Positions 52,095 to 61,152 are shown, counted from the stretch's first letter. The stretch is 64,000 nucleotides of DNA from Oxalobacteraceae bacterium AB_14 (GCA_000381565.1 KB906724.1:902350-966349); one strand, 5' to 3'. Made by a program: numbers and translations. The notes: generated from the letters alone by a model not told the origin.

Positions 52095-53909
52095 TTATTT
52101 CATCCCCAGCGCCGCCGTCACCTTCAGCACCTCGTCGGCGGTGGTCACGCCTTCCTGCACCTTCATCGCGCCGGCGATGCGCAGCGGCTTCATGCCGTCG
52201 GCCACGCTCTGGCGGCGCAGCGCCTGGATGTCGGTCTGCTCGCGCACCATGCCGCTGAAGCCCTCGGTCACCGTCAGCAGCTCGTAGATGCCGGTGCGGC
52301 CGCGAAAGCCGGTCTGCCGGCATTCGGGGCAGCCCACCGCGCGATACACGGTGGCCGGCTTGGGCAGGTCCCAGGCGCCGCCGATGCTGTGCCAGATGTC
52401 GTCGCTCAACTCGCCGTCGTCCCGCTTGCATTCGTTGCACAGCGTGCGCACCAGGCGCTGCGCCATGACGCCGATCAGCGTCGCCTCCAGCAGGTAGTAG
52501 GGCACGCCCAGTTCCAGCAGGCGCATCACGGCCGACGGCGCGTCGTTGGTGTGCAGGGTCGACAGCACCAGGTGGCCGGTCAGCGCGGCCTGGATCGCCA
52601 TCTCGGCGGTGGCCAGGTCGCGGATCTCGCCGACCATGATGATGTCCGGGTCCTGCCGCATCAGCGCCCGCACGCCGTCGGCGAAGGACAGGTCGATGCC
52701 CGGCTGCACCTGCATCTGGTTGAAGGCCGGCTCCACCATCTCGATCGGGTCTTCCACCGTGCAGACGTTGACTTCCGACGTGGCCAGCGCCTTGAGCGTG
52801 GTGTACAAGGTGGTGGTCTTGCCCGAGCCGGTCGGCCCCGTCACCAGGATGATGCCGTGCGAGCGCGCGGTCAGCTCGTCCCAGCGCTGCGCGTCGTCGG
52901 CCGGGAAGCCCAGTTCCGGCAAGGTCTTGACCACCACGTCGGGATCGAAGATGCGCATCACCAGTTTCTCGCCGAAGGCGGTCGGCAAGGTCGACAAACG
53001 CAGTTCGATTTCCTGGCCGCCGGCGGTGCGGGTCTTGATGCGGCCGTCCTGCGGGCGGCGCTTCTCGATCACGTCCATGCGCCCCAGCAGCTTGATGCGC
53101 GCGGTCATGGCGATCATCACCACCGCCGGCACCTGGTACACCTGGTGCAGCACGCCGTCGATGCGGAAGCGGATGGTCGCCATGTCGCGCTTGGGTTCGA
53201 GGTGGATGTCGGAGGCGCGCTGCTCGAACGCGTACTGCCACAGCCAGTCGACGATGTTGATCACATGCTGGTCGTTGGCGTCGACCTGCTTGTTGGTCTT
53301 GCCCATCTCGACCAGCTGCTCGAAATTGCTGCGCAGCGCCAGGTCGTTGCTGTTGTTCTTGTTGGCCTTCTTGATCGACTTGGCCAGGCTGAAGAACTGC
53401 GTGGTGTACTGCGCGATGTCGAGCGGGTTGGCGATCACGCGGCGTATCGTGCGGCGCGAGATCTTGGCGATCTCCGCTTCCCACTCGACCGCGTAGGGAT
53501 CGGCGGTGGCCACGACCAGCGTGTCGCCGTTCAGTTCCAGCGGCAGGATGTTGAAGCGCGCCGCGTAGCTGGCCGACATCACGTCGGCCACGCGGGTGAA
53601 ATCGATCTTCAGCGGATCAATGCGGGTGAAGGCCAGGCCGGTGCGCGCGGCCAGCCATTCGCACAGCGCGTCCAGCGTCAGCAGCTTGTGCGGCGGCAGC
53701 GCCGACAGCAGCTTGCCATGCGCCACCGCGCACAGCGGGTGCATGGGGCCGATCGCGTTCTTCAGGATGCCCTGGCTGTGCGCGTACAGTTCCTTGACTT
53801 CGGCCTTGCGTATCATGCCGTCGGCCAGCAGCCAGGTGTAGATCTGTTGCAGATCGAGCGGCGCCGGCTTGGCGGCGGGACTGACGCTGGATGCGGACGT
53901 TGCGGACAT
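52095..53909 (-). CDS. GspE/PilB family secretion ATPase, orphan
   Basis: A 604-residue cytoplasmic hexameric ATPase of the type II secretion/type IV pilus family. Order: N-terminal MshEN-like domain (about 20-190, LTLDALCEWLAARTGLAF), the N2 domain with VNIVDWLWQYAFEQRASDIHLEP, Walker A GPTGSGKTTT (Lys364), Asp box TVEDPIEM, Walker B EIRDLATA, His box STLHTNDA, and a zinc-binding C1E pair CNEC and CPEC. No pilin, platform or secretin gene is adjacent. The start at 53909 is preferred because the upstream 15 residues do not resemble the family. The substrate system is therefore unknown. Confidence 0.9.
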   Translation of the reverse strand: MSATSASSVSPAAKPAPLDLQQIYTWLLADGMIRKAEVKELYAHSQGILKNAIGPMHPLCAVAHGKLLSALPPHKLLTLDALCEWLAARTGLAFTRIDPLKIDFTRVADVMSASYAARFNILPLELNGDTLVVATADPYAVEWEAEIAKISRRTIRRVIANPLDIAQYTTQFFSLAKSIKKANKNNSNDLALRSNFEQLVEMGKTNKQVDANDQHVINIVDWLWQYAFEQRASDIHLEPKRDMATIRFRIDGVLHQVYQVPAVVMIAMTARIKLLGRMDVIEKRRPQDGRIKTRTAGGQEIELRLSTLPTAFGEKLVMRIFDPDVVVKTLPELGFPADDAQRWDELTARSHGIILVTGPTGSGKTTTLYTTLKALATSEVNVCTVEDPIEMVEPAFNQMQVQPGIDLSFADGVRALMRQDPDIIMVGEIRDLATAEMAIQAALTGHLVLSTLHTNDAPSAVMRLLELGVPYYLLEATLIGVMAQRLVRTLCNECKRDDGELSDDIWHSIGGAWDLPKPATVYRAVGCPECRQTGFRGRTGIYELLTVTEGFSGMVREQTDIQALRRQSVADGMKPLRIAGAMKVQEGVTTADEVLKVTAALGMK

Positions 53910-53976
53910 CGTGCCACTTTCAAAAGTTGGCGGCGGAATGGCCCGCTGCCGCATGCTCTCGGCTAAATACTTCTGC

Positions 53977-54765
53977 TTATTTTGCTGCGATGCCCTTGAC
54001 CCAGGTCTTGGCCGGCAGCTTGGTGTCGGCGGTGATCTGCGCGGCGCGCGCGGCCAGCGCCTCCAGGTCGATCGCGCGCTTGCGCTTGAAGGCGATCGCC
54101 ACTACGTTACCATCATGTACCTGCGGCAGGCAAATGACTTGCTCGAACGCGAACTTGATGGCCTTGATGTTGCGCGCGTAGCTGGGATGGTCGCCGAACA
54201 GGTTGACCGTCATGATGCCGTCGTCGGCCAGGCAGGCGTTGCAGGACTGGTAGAACTCGGCGCTGTCGAGCACCGGGCCGCGCGCGGTGGCGTCGTACAG
54301 GTCGACCTGCAGCACGTCCAGCGTGCCGGCGTTGTCTGCGTCATTGACGTAGTCGAGGGCGTCCATTTCCAGCACGCGCAGGCGCCCGTCGTTCCCGGGC
54401 AGCTTGAACATCGAGGCGCAGATGGCGATCACCGACGGGTTCAGCTCGACGGCCGTGACGGCGGCCTCGGGGAAGGTGGTGTAGCAGTATTTGGTCAGCG
54501 TGGCCGTGCCCAGGCCCAGCTGGGCGATCTGCGCCGGTTTTTCCAGCCACAGCATCCAGGCCATCATCTGCTGCGCGTATTCGAGCTCCGGCCAGTTCGG
54601 CTTGCGCAGGCGCATCGCGCCCTGCACCCACTCGGTGCCGAAATGCAGGTAGCGCACGCCATCCTGCTCCGACAGCGTCACCGGCGCATATTTGGGTTTG
54701 CGGGCGGCGGGCGACGCGGGGCGGGAGGATTCGACTTGTTCGATGGATTTTCGTTTGATCAGCAT
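53977..54765 (-). CDS. spermidine synthase-like methyltransferase-fold protein
   Basis: A 262-residue protein of the spermidine-synthase family. The SAM/dcSAM-binding loop is seen as IAQLGLGTATLTKYC, then AVELNPSVIAI and LDVLQVDLYD. Many such stand-alone betaproteobacterial proteins are annotated spermidine synthase, but the polyamine-binding DxxGG motif is altered, so the reaction is uncertain. It is upstream of, and parallel to, the orphan PilB-type gene. The start at 54765 begins the conserved region; an earlier start at 54849 adds unrelated sequence. Confidence 0.78.
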   Translation of the reverse strand: MLIKRKSIEQVESSRPASPAARKPKYAPVTLSEQDGVRYLHFGTEWVQGAMRLRKPNWPELEYAQQMMAWMLWLEKPAQIAQLGLGTATLTKYCYTTFPEAAVTAVELNPSVIAICASMFKLPGNDGRLRVLEMDALDYVNDADNAGTLDVLQVDLYDATARGPVLDSAEFYQSCNACLADDGIMTVNLFGDHPSYARNIKAIKFAFEQVICLPQVHDGNVVAIAFKRKRAIDLEALAARAAQITADTKLPAKTWVKGIAAK

Positions 54766-54846
54766 AGGATGGGGCAAAAGCGGCGGCGACAGAGGTGAAC
54801 CGGCATTATCCCGCGATGCCTTGCAGCAAAGCAAGCCTGAAAACGA

Positions 54847-54872
54847 CACTGCCGGTCATCGGACCGGCAGTG
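54847..54872 (-). terminator. terminator of the glycine-zipper gene
   Basis: CACTGCCGGTC and GACCGGCAGTG form a perfect 11-base stem with an ATCG loop; on the minus strand a short T run (TCGTTTTC) follows. Confidence 0.7.
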
Positions 54873-54891
54873 CTGGGGGAGCGGCGGGAGA

Positions 54892-55416
54892 TTAGCGCTG
54901 CACCGGCTCGACGACCACGCGCAGGCGCACGCGCTCGCCCGGATCGTAGGACATCACGCTGGTGTAGTTGCGGCCGCGATAGTCGTAGGTGACTTCATAG
55001 CCGGACGTGTGCGATTCCCAGTGGTCGACGGTGCGGCACTGTTTCACTTGCTGTTCCTGCACGCCGCCGCTGGACGGGGTGTTGGCGTTGTCGATGCGGT
55101 CGCCTGCGACGGCGCCGGCGATGGCGCCGGCCGCGGTGGCCACCGAGCGGCCGGTGCCGCCGCCGACCTGGTTACCGGCCAGGCCGCCGATCAGGCCGCC
55201 GATGATGGCGCCGCCCACGCCGCGCGATGGCGCCGGCTGCTGGACCTGCACATACTCGGTGCGGCATTCCTGGCGCGGACGGTTGATTTGCTCCACTTGC
55301 GGGGTCACACGAACCACACGGCCGAAATCTTCAAAATCGGCAGCTTGAGCTTGGGTGGCGAAAGGCAGGGCGCCTACGCACAGTACGGATGCGATCAATT
55401 TGGCTTGCAAGTTCAT
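54892..55416 (-). CDS. glycine-zipper outer-membrane protein (17-kDa antigen-like)
   Basis: A 174-residue exported protein: signal peptide (residues 1-25, cut after AQA), a charged linker with a Cys, a glycine zipper of two membrane-inserting helices (about 70-108, GGAIIGGLIGGLAGNQVGG and TAAGAIAGAVAGDR), then a C-terminal domain with a Cys and aromatic residues (VTYDYRGRNYTSVM). It resembles the 17-kDa surface antigen family, which are envelope-stress or outer-membrane proteins. It is single-gene, ending in a terminator hairpin. Confidence 0.88.
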   Translation of the reverse strand: MNLQAKLIASVLCVGALPFATQAQAADFEDFGRVVRVTPQVEQINRPRQECRTEYVQVQQPAPSRGVGGAIIGGLIGGLAGNQVGGGTGRSVATAAGAIAGAVAGDRIDNANTPSSGGVQEQQVKQCRTVDHWESHTSGYEVTYDYRGRNYTSVMSYDPGERVRLRVVVEPVQR

Positions 55417-55853
55417 TTGGTACCTCGTTTCAGTTTGGATGTCTTATCAGGGGCTCTGATATTGCATGGTTTGTATGGTAATCCGGTATGCAGGCCGCAA
55501 CCAGTGCTAAACAGGTATCTGTGGCAACAAATTGTAACAGTGGTCACGAAACGGCGTCGCCCGGCCAAAAGTGGGAAATGTGCCGATTTGACCCCTAAAA
55601 CACTTGCAAAATGTTCTGTTTTTAACAAATATTGCGTGGGCCATCACATTCGTGTTGATCTAGGAGGAACAACACGTTACCCTAATATGCGTATGGGATT
55701 CGAGAAACATATTGAATCAGCCACGGTGAACGCAGACCAGTTTGCCGTGTAAAGTGGACAGGTGCTCAAATTATTTACTCTTTAATTCACAAAATAGGCA
55801 CGCTCGACAGTAAAGTGGACACACCGTACATACCAGGTCAAATTGAGGGAAAC
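55417..55853. other. 437-base AT-rich region without a convincing gene
   Basis: Base composition differs sharply from the rest. It contains two copies of GTAAAGTGGACA (55749-55760 and 55810-55821), a strong AGGAGG (near 55662) that is not placed before a good start, and a short open frame ending at 55752 that matches nothing recognised. It may hold the barstar promoter, a degraded insertion, or a small RNA. No barnase gene is present. Confidence 0.5.
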
Positions 55854-56252
55854 ATGAGTTTGCTAATGACCGTGCCGCCCAACCTCGTGCAATCGATCCG
55901 CGCTTTCCGCGTGGTCGAACTGCAAGAAGAAGCGGCCCGCCTCGGACACCACTTCCTGTACGCGCATTGCATCGCCGGCGCGACCAAGCAGCAAGTCCTG
56001 GGCATCATTGCGGAATCGTTTCAGTTCCCCAAGGGTATAGGCAAGAATTTCGATGGTTTGCGGACAACATTAACCGAAACCATGGCCGGCGCCGGCACCC
56101 AGCAGGGTTTCCTGGTGGTGCTGGAGCAATTGCCCAATACCCAGAAATTTGACAAGGAAGCACGGGAAACCCTGCTCGATGTCTTCCGCGACGCTGCCGA
56201 TTACTGGGCCGACAAAAAAGTCCCGTTCCGGGTATTTTACTCCTTCGAGTAA
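55854..56252 (+). CDS. barstar family protein (RNase inhibitor-like), orphan
   Basis: A 132-residue protein with a C-terminal barstar domain (about residues 45-130): the FPKGIGKNFDGLRTTLTE segment corresponds to the loop and helix by which barstar plugs the barnase active site, and VPFRVFYSFE to the last strand. Barstar inhibits extracellular barnase-type ribonucleases. No such nuclease gene is next to it, so its partner, if any, is elsewhere or comes from competitors. GAGGG precedes the ATG at 55854; the upstream ATG at 55815 is within a repeated sequence and less likely. Confidence 0.85.
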   Translation: MSLLMTVPPNLVQSIRAFRVVELQEEAARLGHHFLYAHCIAGATKQQVLGIIAESFQFPKGIGKNFDGLRTTLTETMAGAGTQQGFLVVLEQLPNTQKFDKEARETLLDVFRDAADYWADKKVPFRVFYSFE

Positions 56253-56376
56253 GCCGGAGCCGTCTCCCGCGCCAGCGTGGGAGCGGGTGTGCTGCGCGCC
56301 GGCGCGCCCTGCTGCATTGCAACAAATCTTGTTCAGTTGTAGTCCCGACTGCCTGAACAAGGTACAATGTCGGCCT

Positions 56377-56988
56377 ATGAAAAACATCGTCATCCTGATT
56401 TCCGGTCGCGGCAGCAACATGGAAGCGGTCGTCCGCGCGGCGCAAGCCGAGCGCTGGCCCGCCCGTATTGCCGCCGTCATCAGCAACCGCGCCGACGCCT
56501 CCGGGCTGGTATTCGCTGCTGAACATGGAATCCCGACGGCTATTGTTGCCAATAAAGACTATGCCAGCCGCGCCGAGTTCGACGCGGCCCTGCAGACCGT
56601 GATCGACGGCTTCGCGCCCGATCTGGTGGTGCTGGCAGGTTTCATGCGGATTTTGACGGAGCAGTTTGTCGCGCATTACGCCGGCCGCATGCTCAACATC
56701 CATCCATCGCTGCTGCCGCTGTTCCCCGGCCTGGCGACACACGCGCAGGCGCTGGCCGCCGGCGTGGCAGAGCATGGGGCGACGGTGCATTTCGTGACGG
56801 CCGAACTCGATCACGGGCCGATGGTGGCGCAAGCCGCCGTGCCCGTGTTGCCCGACGATACGGTTGAGACCCTGTCCGCCCGCGTGCTGCAGCAGGAGCA
56901 TGTCATTTACCCGCGTGCGATACGCTGGTTTGTCGAAGGCAGGTTGACGATAGCGCAGGGCGCGGTCCACGTGGACCATACAAAGTAA
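56377..56988 (+). CDS. purN: phosphoribosylglycinamide formyltransferase
   Basis: PurN transfers a formyl group from 10-formyl-THF to GAR, the third step of purine synthesis. The 203 residues match the family. Seen: ILISGRGSNMEA (phosphate loop), the catalytic region MLNIHPSLLPLFPG with Asn and His, and the Asp in VTAELDHGPMVAQAAV. The ATG lies 8 bases after a TACAAT -10 box and has no Shine-Dalgarno, so the transcript looks leaderless (see findings). The RsmB-type gene follows by 18 bases. Confidence 0.95.
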   Translation: MKNIVILISGRGSNMEAVVRAAQAERWPARIAAVISNRADASGLVFAAEHGIPTAIVANKDYASRAEFDAALQTVIDGFAPDLVVLAGFMRILTEQFVAHYAGRMLNIHPSLLPLFPGLATHAQALAAGVAEHGATVHFVTAELDHGPMVAQAAVPVLPDDTVETLSARVLQQEHVIYPRAIRWFVEGRLTIAQGAVHVDHTK

Positions 56989-57006
56989 AACTAACCAAGG
57001 AATTCC

Positions 57007-58311
57007 ATGAGATTGCCACCAGCGATACTCGCCAACGCCGAAGAAGTGTTGCGCGAGATTTTGCGCTTTGCCGCGCCGGCCGACACCACCCTGTCGCGCT
57101 ATTTCAAAGACCACCATCGCCTGGGCGGCCGCGAGCGCGGCGCCATCGCCGAGTGCATCTACAACGTGCTGCGCAACAAATCGTTTTACACCGATTTCTC
57201 CGAAGCGGGCGGCGGCGCCACCATGCGTCGCCTGACCCTGCTGGGCATGGCGGACGCGGTCGGCGTTGAGTCGCTGGGCGGCCTGACCGAGGATGAAGTG
57301 TCCTGGGTCGAGCGCATCCTGCTGATCGACCGCAAGCTGATGCACAAGTCGAGCCGCTCGAACATGCCGAAGTGGCTGTTCGACAAGCTGGTCGAACAGA
57401 TGGGCGAAGAAGAAACGCTGGCGCTGGCCGACGGCATGAACTCGCCTGCGCCGCTGGACCTGCGCGTCAACGCCATCAAGGCGACCCGCGACGAGGTCGC
57501 CGCCAAGCTGGCCGAGGCGCCGATCCGCAGCACGCCGACGCCGTTCGCGCCGCTGGGCCTGCGCGTGCTGCAAAAGCCTGCGCTGCAAAACCTGCCGCTG
57601 TTCAAGGACGGCCATATCGAAGTGCAGGACGAGGGCAGCCAGATCCTGTCGGCCATCGTCGGCGCCAAGCGCGGCGAGATGGTGGTGGACTTCTGCGCCG
57701 GCGCCGGCGGCAAGACGCTGGCGATCGGCGCGACCATGCGCAACACCGGCCGCCTGTACGCCTTCGACGTCTCCGAGAAGCGTTTGGCCAAGCTGAAGCC
57801 GCGCCTGGCGCGCAGCGGCCTGTCGAACGTGCATCCGGTGCAGATCGCGCACGAGCGCGACGCCAAGATCAAGCGCCTGGCCGGCAAGATCGACCGCGTG
57901 CTGGTCGACGCGCCATGCTCGGGCCTGGGCACCCTGCGCCGCAACCCCGACGTCAAATGGCGCCAGCAGCCGAGCGCGATCGGCGAGCTGCAAGTCAAGC
58001 AGGCCGCCATCCTGGCCGGCGCCGCGCGCCTGTTGAAGGGCGGCGGCCGCCTGGTCTACGCCACCTGCAGCTTCCTGGACGACGAGAACGACTTCATCGC
58101 CAAGCAATTCCTGGAGACGCATCCGGACTTCGAACTGGTGCCGATGAGCAAGGTGCTGGCTGAGCAGCGCATCGAGCTGGAGATGGGCGACTATCTGAAG
58201 CTGCTGCCGCACAAGCACCAGACCGACGGCTTCTTCGCCGCCGTGTTCGAGCGCAAGCCGATGGCCAAGAAAGTCATCGTCAAGGATGACGAGGAAGCCG
58301 CCGACGAGTGA
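57007..58311 (+). CDS. RsmB/NOP family rRNA (cytosine-5) methyltransferase
   Basis: A 434-residue SAM-dependent RNA methyltransferase: N-terminal NusB-like helical region (about 1-140), then the catalytic domain with VVDFCAGAGGKTLA (motif I), the motif IV DAPCSGLGTLRRNPDVKW and motif VI VYATCSF, which hold the two catalytic cysteines. RsmB methylates C967 of 16S rRNA; lack of the full NusB module leaves RsmF or another rRNA site possible. AAGGAA precedes the start. Operon with purN; terminator after it. Confidence 0.92.
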   Translation: MRLPPAILANAEEVLREILRFAAPADTTLSRYFKDHHRLGGRERGAIAECIYNVLRNKSFYTDFSEAGGGATMRRLTLLGMADAVGVESLGGLTEDEVSWVERILLIDRKLMHKSSRSNMPKWLFDKLVEQMGEEETLALADGMNSPAPLDLRVNAIKATRDEVAAKLAEAPIRSTPTPFAPLGLRVLQKPALQNLPLFKDGHIEVQDEGSQILSAIVGAKRGEMVVDFCAGAGGKTLAIGATMRNTGRLYAFDVSEKRLAKLKPRLARSGLSNVHPVQIAHERDAKIKRLAGKIDRVLVDAPCSGLGTLRRNPDVKWRQQPSAIGELQVKQAAILAGAARLLKGGGRLVYATCSFLDDENDFIAKQFLETHPDFELVPMSKVLAEQRIELEMGDYLKLLPHKHQTDGFFAAVFERKPMAKKVIVKDDEEAADE

Positions 58312-58331
58312 TCGGCCGCACGACTCGTCGC

Positions 58332-58357
58332 AAAAGGCCGGGCTTCCGGCCTTTTTT
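58332..58357 (+). terminator. rho-independent terminator after the rRNA methyltransferase gene
   Basis: GGCCGG (58336-58341) and CCGGCC (58346-58351), extended by flanking A and T to a longer stem, with a 4-base loop and six T. Confidence 0.85.
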
Positions 58358-58395
58358 ACGTTAATCTACACACCTCAGCCACCACATCCAGCGCA

Positions 58396-59775
58396 ATGAC
58401 TCAACAACAGCCCCTGCTCAATCTGATCGACGACCTGACCGGCGACCTGCAAGACCCCAGCCGACTGTGGCAATTCGCCGCCATCGTCGCTTCCATCATC
58501 CTGGGCTGGGGGCTGGCGCGGCTGCTGAAGAAACGCTTTGGCCGCCAGGAGGCGCATGCCGGCATGCTGGGCTTCGGGGTGGAGAGTTTCGGCCGCGTGA
58601 TGGCGCCGCTGGCCGTGGTCTGCCTGCTGGCCTTGTCGCGCGTGGCGTTGGCCAAGTATCATTTCCACTTCAACCTGATCAAGGTGGCCTTGCCCATCTT
58701 CGGTTCGTTGGTGGTGATACGCTTCACCGTCTACCTGCTGCGCCGCGTGTTTGCGCGCCACGGCCAGATCAGCGCCACCATGCTGGCGTTCGAGAAGGTG
58801 TTCCAGTTGCTCGTGTGGCTGGCTTTCGTGCTGTATATCACCGGCCTGTACCAGGATGTGTTCGACTTCATGGACGGCACCATCCTGCCGCTGGGTAAAT
58901 ACAAGGTGTCGCTGGCCGACATCCTGCAGGCCACCGTTTCGGTGATCGTGCTGCTGATGCTGGCGATGTGGGCCGGCGCCGCGCTCGAAGAGCAGTTGAT
59001 GAAGGTGCAGGGCATGCATTCCAACCTGCGGGTGGTGGTGGCGCGCACCGGGCGCGCGCTGCTGATCCTGGTGGCCGTGCTGATGAGCTTGTCGCTGGTG
59101 GGTATCGACCTGACCGTGCTGTCGGTGTTCGGCGGCGCGCTGGGCGTCGGCCTGGGCCTGGGCTTGCAGAAGATCGCCAGCAACTACGTGTCCGGCTTCG
59201 TGATCCTGCTGGACCGCAGCCTGACCATCGGCGACATGATCACGGTCGACAAATACAGCGGCCGCGTGACGCAGATCAATACCCGCTACACCGTGCTGCA
59301 GGGGCTGGACGGGATGGAATCGATCGTGCCGAACGAAATGCTGGTGTCGGGGGCGGTGCAGAATTCCTCGCTGTCGAACAGCATGTTGTGGCTGACCACC
59401 AAGGTCTCGGTTGCCTACGAGACCGATGTCGACATGGTGCTCAAGCTGCTGGAGGAGGCCGCGCTGACGGTGGAGCGCGTGCTCAAGGAGGACCAGCTGC
59501 CGTCGGCTCAATTGCTGAGCTTTGGCGCGGACGGCCTGGACCTGCTGCTGGGTTTCTGGATCAGCGATCCGCAGAACGGCCGCGGCGGCGTGACCTCGGA
59601 CGTCAACCGCGCGATCTGGCGCGCGCTGAAGGCCAACAATATTTCCGTGCCGTTCCCGCAGCGCGAAATGCGCATCCTGGGCCCTCTGCCCGAGCAATTG
59701 GGCCCTCAGGAAAGCACGACCGTGCCACAGAAATCGACGGTGACTGAGGGGAATCCTTCCGCTAATCACGTTTAA
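58396..59775 (+). CDS. MscS family mechanosensitive ion channel
   Basis: A 459-residue inner-membrane channel. About five membrane segments precede the pore helix (FGGALGVGLGLGLQKIASNYVSGFVILLDRSL), whose Gly/Ala spacing is the MscS hallmark, followed by the beta domain (IGDMITVDKYSGRVTQIN) and the cytoplasmic alpha/beta domain. The extra N-terminal helices class it with the larger (MscM/YbdG-like) members that open under osmotic downshock. The start has no strong Shine-Dalgarno. Confidence 0.92.
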   Translation: MTQQQPLLNLIDDLTGDLQDPSRLWQFAAIVASIILGWGLARLLKKRFGRQEAHAGMLGFGVESFGRVMAPLAVVCLLALSRVALAKYHFHFNLIKVALPIFGSLVVIRFTVYLLRRVFARHGQISATMLAFEKVFQLLVWLAFVLYITGLYQDVFDFMDGTILPLGKYKVSLADILQATVSVIVLLMLAMWAGAALEEQLMKVQGMHSNLRVVVARTGRALLILVAVLMSLSLVGIDLTVLSVFGGALGVGLGLGLQKIASNYVSGFVILLDRSLTIGDMITVDKYSGRVTQINTRYTVLQGLDGMESIVPNEMLVSGAVQNSSLSNSMLWLTTKVSVAYETDVDMVLKLLEEAALTVERVLKEDQLPSAQLLSFGADGLDLLLGFWISDPQNGRGGVTSDVNRAIWRALKANNISVPFPQREMRILGPLPEQLGPQESTTVPQKSTVTEGNPSANHV

Positions 59776-59886
59776 ATCAGCGTACAATAACGTCCAAAAG
59801 TACGACTGACGGACTTCCTGCGCCTGCTAAAAACGCAATCTTGGCGGAACGACCGCACAGCGAGACACGCCCACTTTGGAGTAGTA

Positions 59887-61089
59887 ATGATTTTTAGTTT
59901 ACATGCTGTACTGGATTTTTTGTCTAACGGCGTCACCCGACTCACCGCCTGGCAAGTGTTCTTCTATACGCTGGTGGTTACCCACATCACCATCGCCAGC
60001 GTCACCATCTACCTGCACCGCCACCAGGCGCACCGCGCGCTGGAGCTGCACGCCATCCCCAGCCACTTCTTCCGTTTCTGGCTGTGGCTGACGACCGGCC
60101 AGGTGACCAAGGAATGGGCGGCTATCCACCGCAAGCACCACGCCAAGTGCGACACCGAGGAAGATCCGCACAGCCCGGTCACGCGCGGCATCAAGAAGGT
60201 ATTCTGGGAAGGCGCCGAGCTGTATCGCGCCGAGTCGAAGAACCTGGAAACCATGGAAAAGTATGGCCATGGCACGCCGGACGACTGGATCGAACGCAAT
60301 CTGTACACCCGCTTCAGCTGGCAGGGTGTGGCGGCGCTGCTGGTGGTCAACTTCGTGCTGTTCGGGGTGATCGGCATCAGCGTGTGGGCCGTGCAGATGA
60401 TGTGGATCCCCGTCACGGCGGCCGGCATTATCAACGGCATCGGCCACTACTGGGGCTACCGCAACTACGATTGCTCGGACGCCGCGACCAACATCATCCC
60501 GTTCGGCATCCTGATCGGCGGCGAAGAGCTGCACAACAACCACCATACCTTCGCCACCTCGGCCAAGCTGTCGTCGAAGTGGTATGAGTTCGACATCGGC
60601 TGGGGCTACATCCGCGCGCTGGAAATGATGGGCCTGGCCAAGGTCAAGAAACGCGCACCGGAGCCGAAGTTTGCCAAAGGCAAGATCGAAGCCGACTTCG
60701 ACACGCTGCAATCGGTCATCGCCAACCGCTACGACGTGATGGCCAAGTACGCCAAATCGGTCAAGCACGCCTGGAAAGAAGAGCTGGAGCACCTGAAAGA
60801 CAAGGCCCAGCTGGAAGCGCGTTTCCTGAAATCGTCGCGCAAGCTGTTGCAGCGCGAGCCGGGCAAGCTGGAGGCGCCGCAGCAGCAACAGCTGGTGGAA
60901 CTGTTCCAGCACAGCAAGGCGCTGGAAACCATGCACACCATGCGGGTGGAACTGGGCGTGATCTGGGAGCGTTCGCACTTCACGCGCGACCAGTTGCTGC
61001 ACAAGCTGCAAGACTGGTGCAACCGCGCGGAAGCGTCGGGCATCAAGTCGCTGCAAGACTTCTCGCTGCGCCTGCGCAGCTACGCATAA
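59887..61089 (+). CDS. acyl-lipid/acyl-CoA fatty acid desaturase
   Basis: A 400-residue membrane diiron desaturase. All three His boxes are present: HRHQAHR (about residue 44), HRKHH (about 82) and HNNHH (about 218), with four hydrophobic segments between. A long helical C-terminal extension (about 265-400, charged, coiled-coil-like) follows and is not part of the catalytic core. It introduces a double bond in membrane lipid acyl chains, useful in cold adaptation. A TACAAT hexamer about 100 bases upstream may be its promoter. GGAG lies 7 bases before the ATG. Confidence 0.92.
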   Translation: MIFSLHAVLDFLSNGVTRLTAWQVFFYTLVVTHITIASVTIYLHRHQAHRALELHAIPSHFFRFWLWLTTGQVTKEWAAIHRKHHAKCDTEEDPHSPVTRGIKKVFWEGAELYRAESKNLETMEKYGHGTPDDWIERNLYTRFSWQGVAALLVVNFVLFGVIGISVWAVQMMWIPVTAAGIINGIGHYWGYRNYDCSDAATNIIPFGILIGGEELHNNHHTFATSAKLSSKWYEFDIGWGYIRALEMMGLAKVKKRAPEPKFAKGKIEADFDTLQSVIANRYDVMAKYAKSVKHAWKEELEHLKDKAQLEARFLKSSRKLLQREPGKLEAPQQQQLVELFQHSKALETMHTMRVELGVIWERSHFTRDQLLHKLQDWCNRAEASGIKSLQDFSLRLRSYA

Positions 61090-61152
61090 GCAAGTATTGG
61101 TACAATTGAACGGCCCCGACATTCGGGGCCGTTTGTCATTTCTAGGACCCAC

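Noticed and set aside
55673..55752. Short protein ending at 55752
   Set aside because: Its AGGAGG is about 19 bases from the first ATG, and the product resembles nothing known.
55417..55853. A barnase gene in front of barstar
   Set aside because: No frame there has the RNase residues or a signal peptide.
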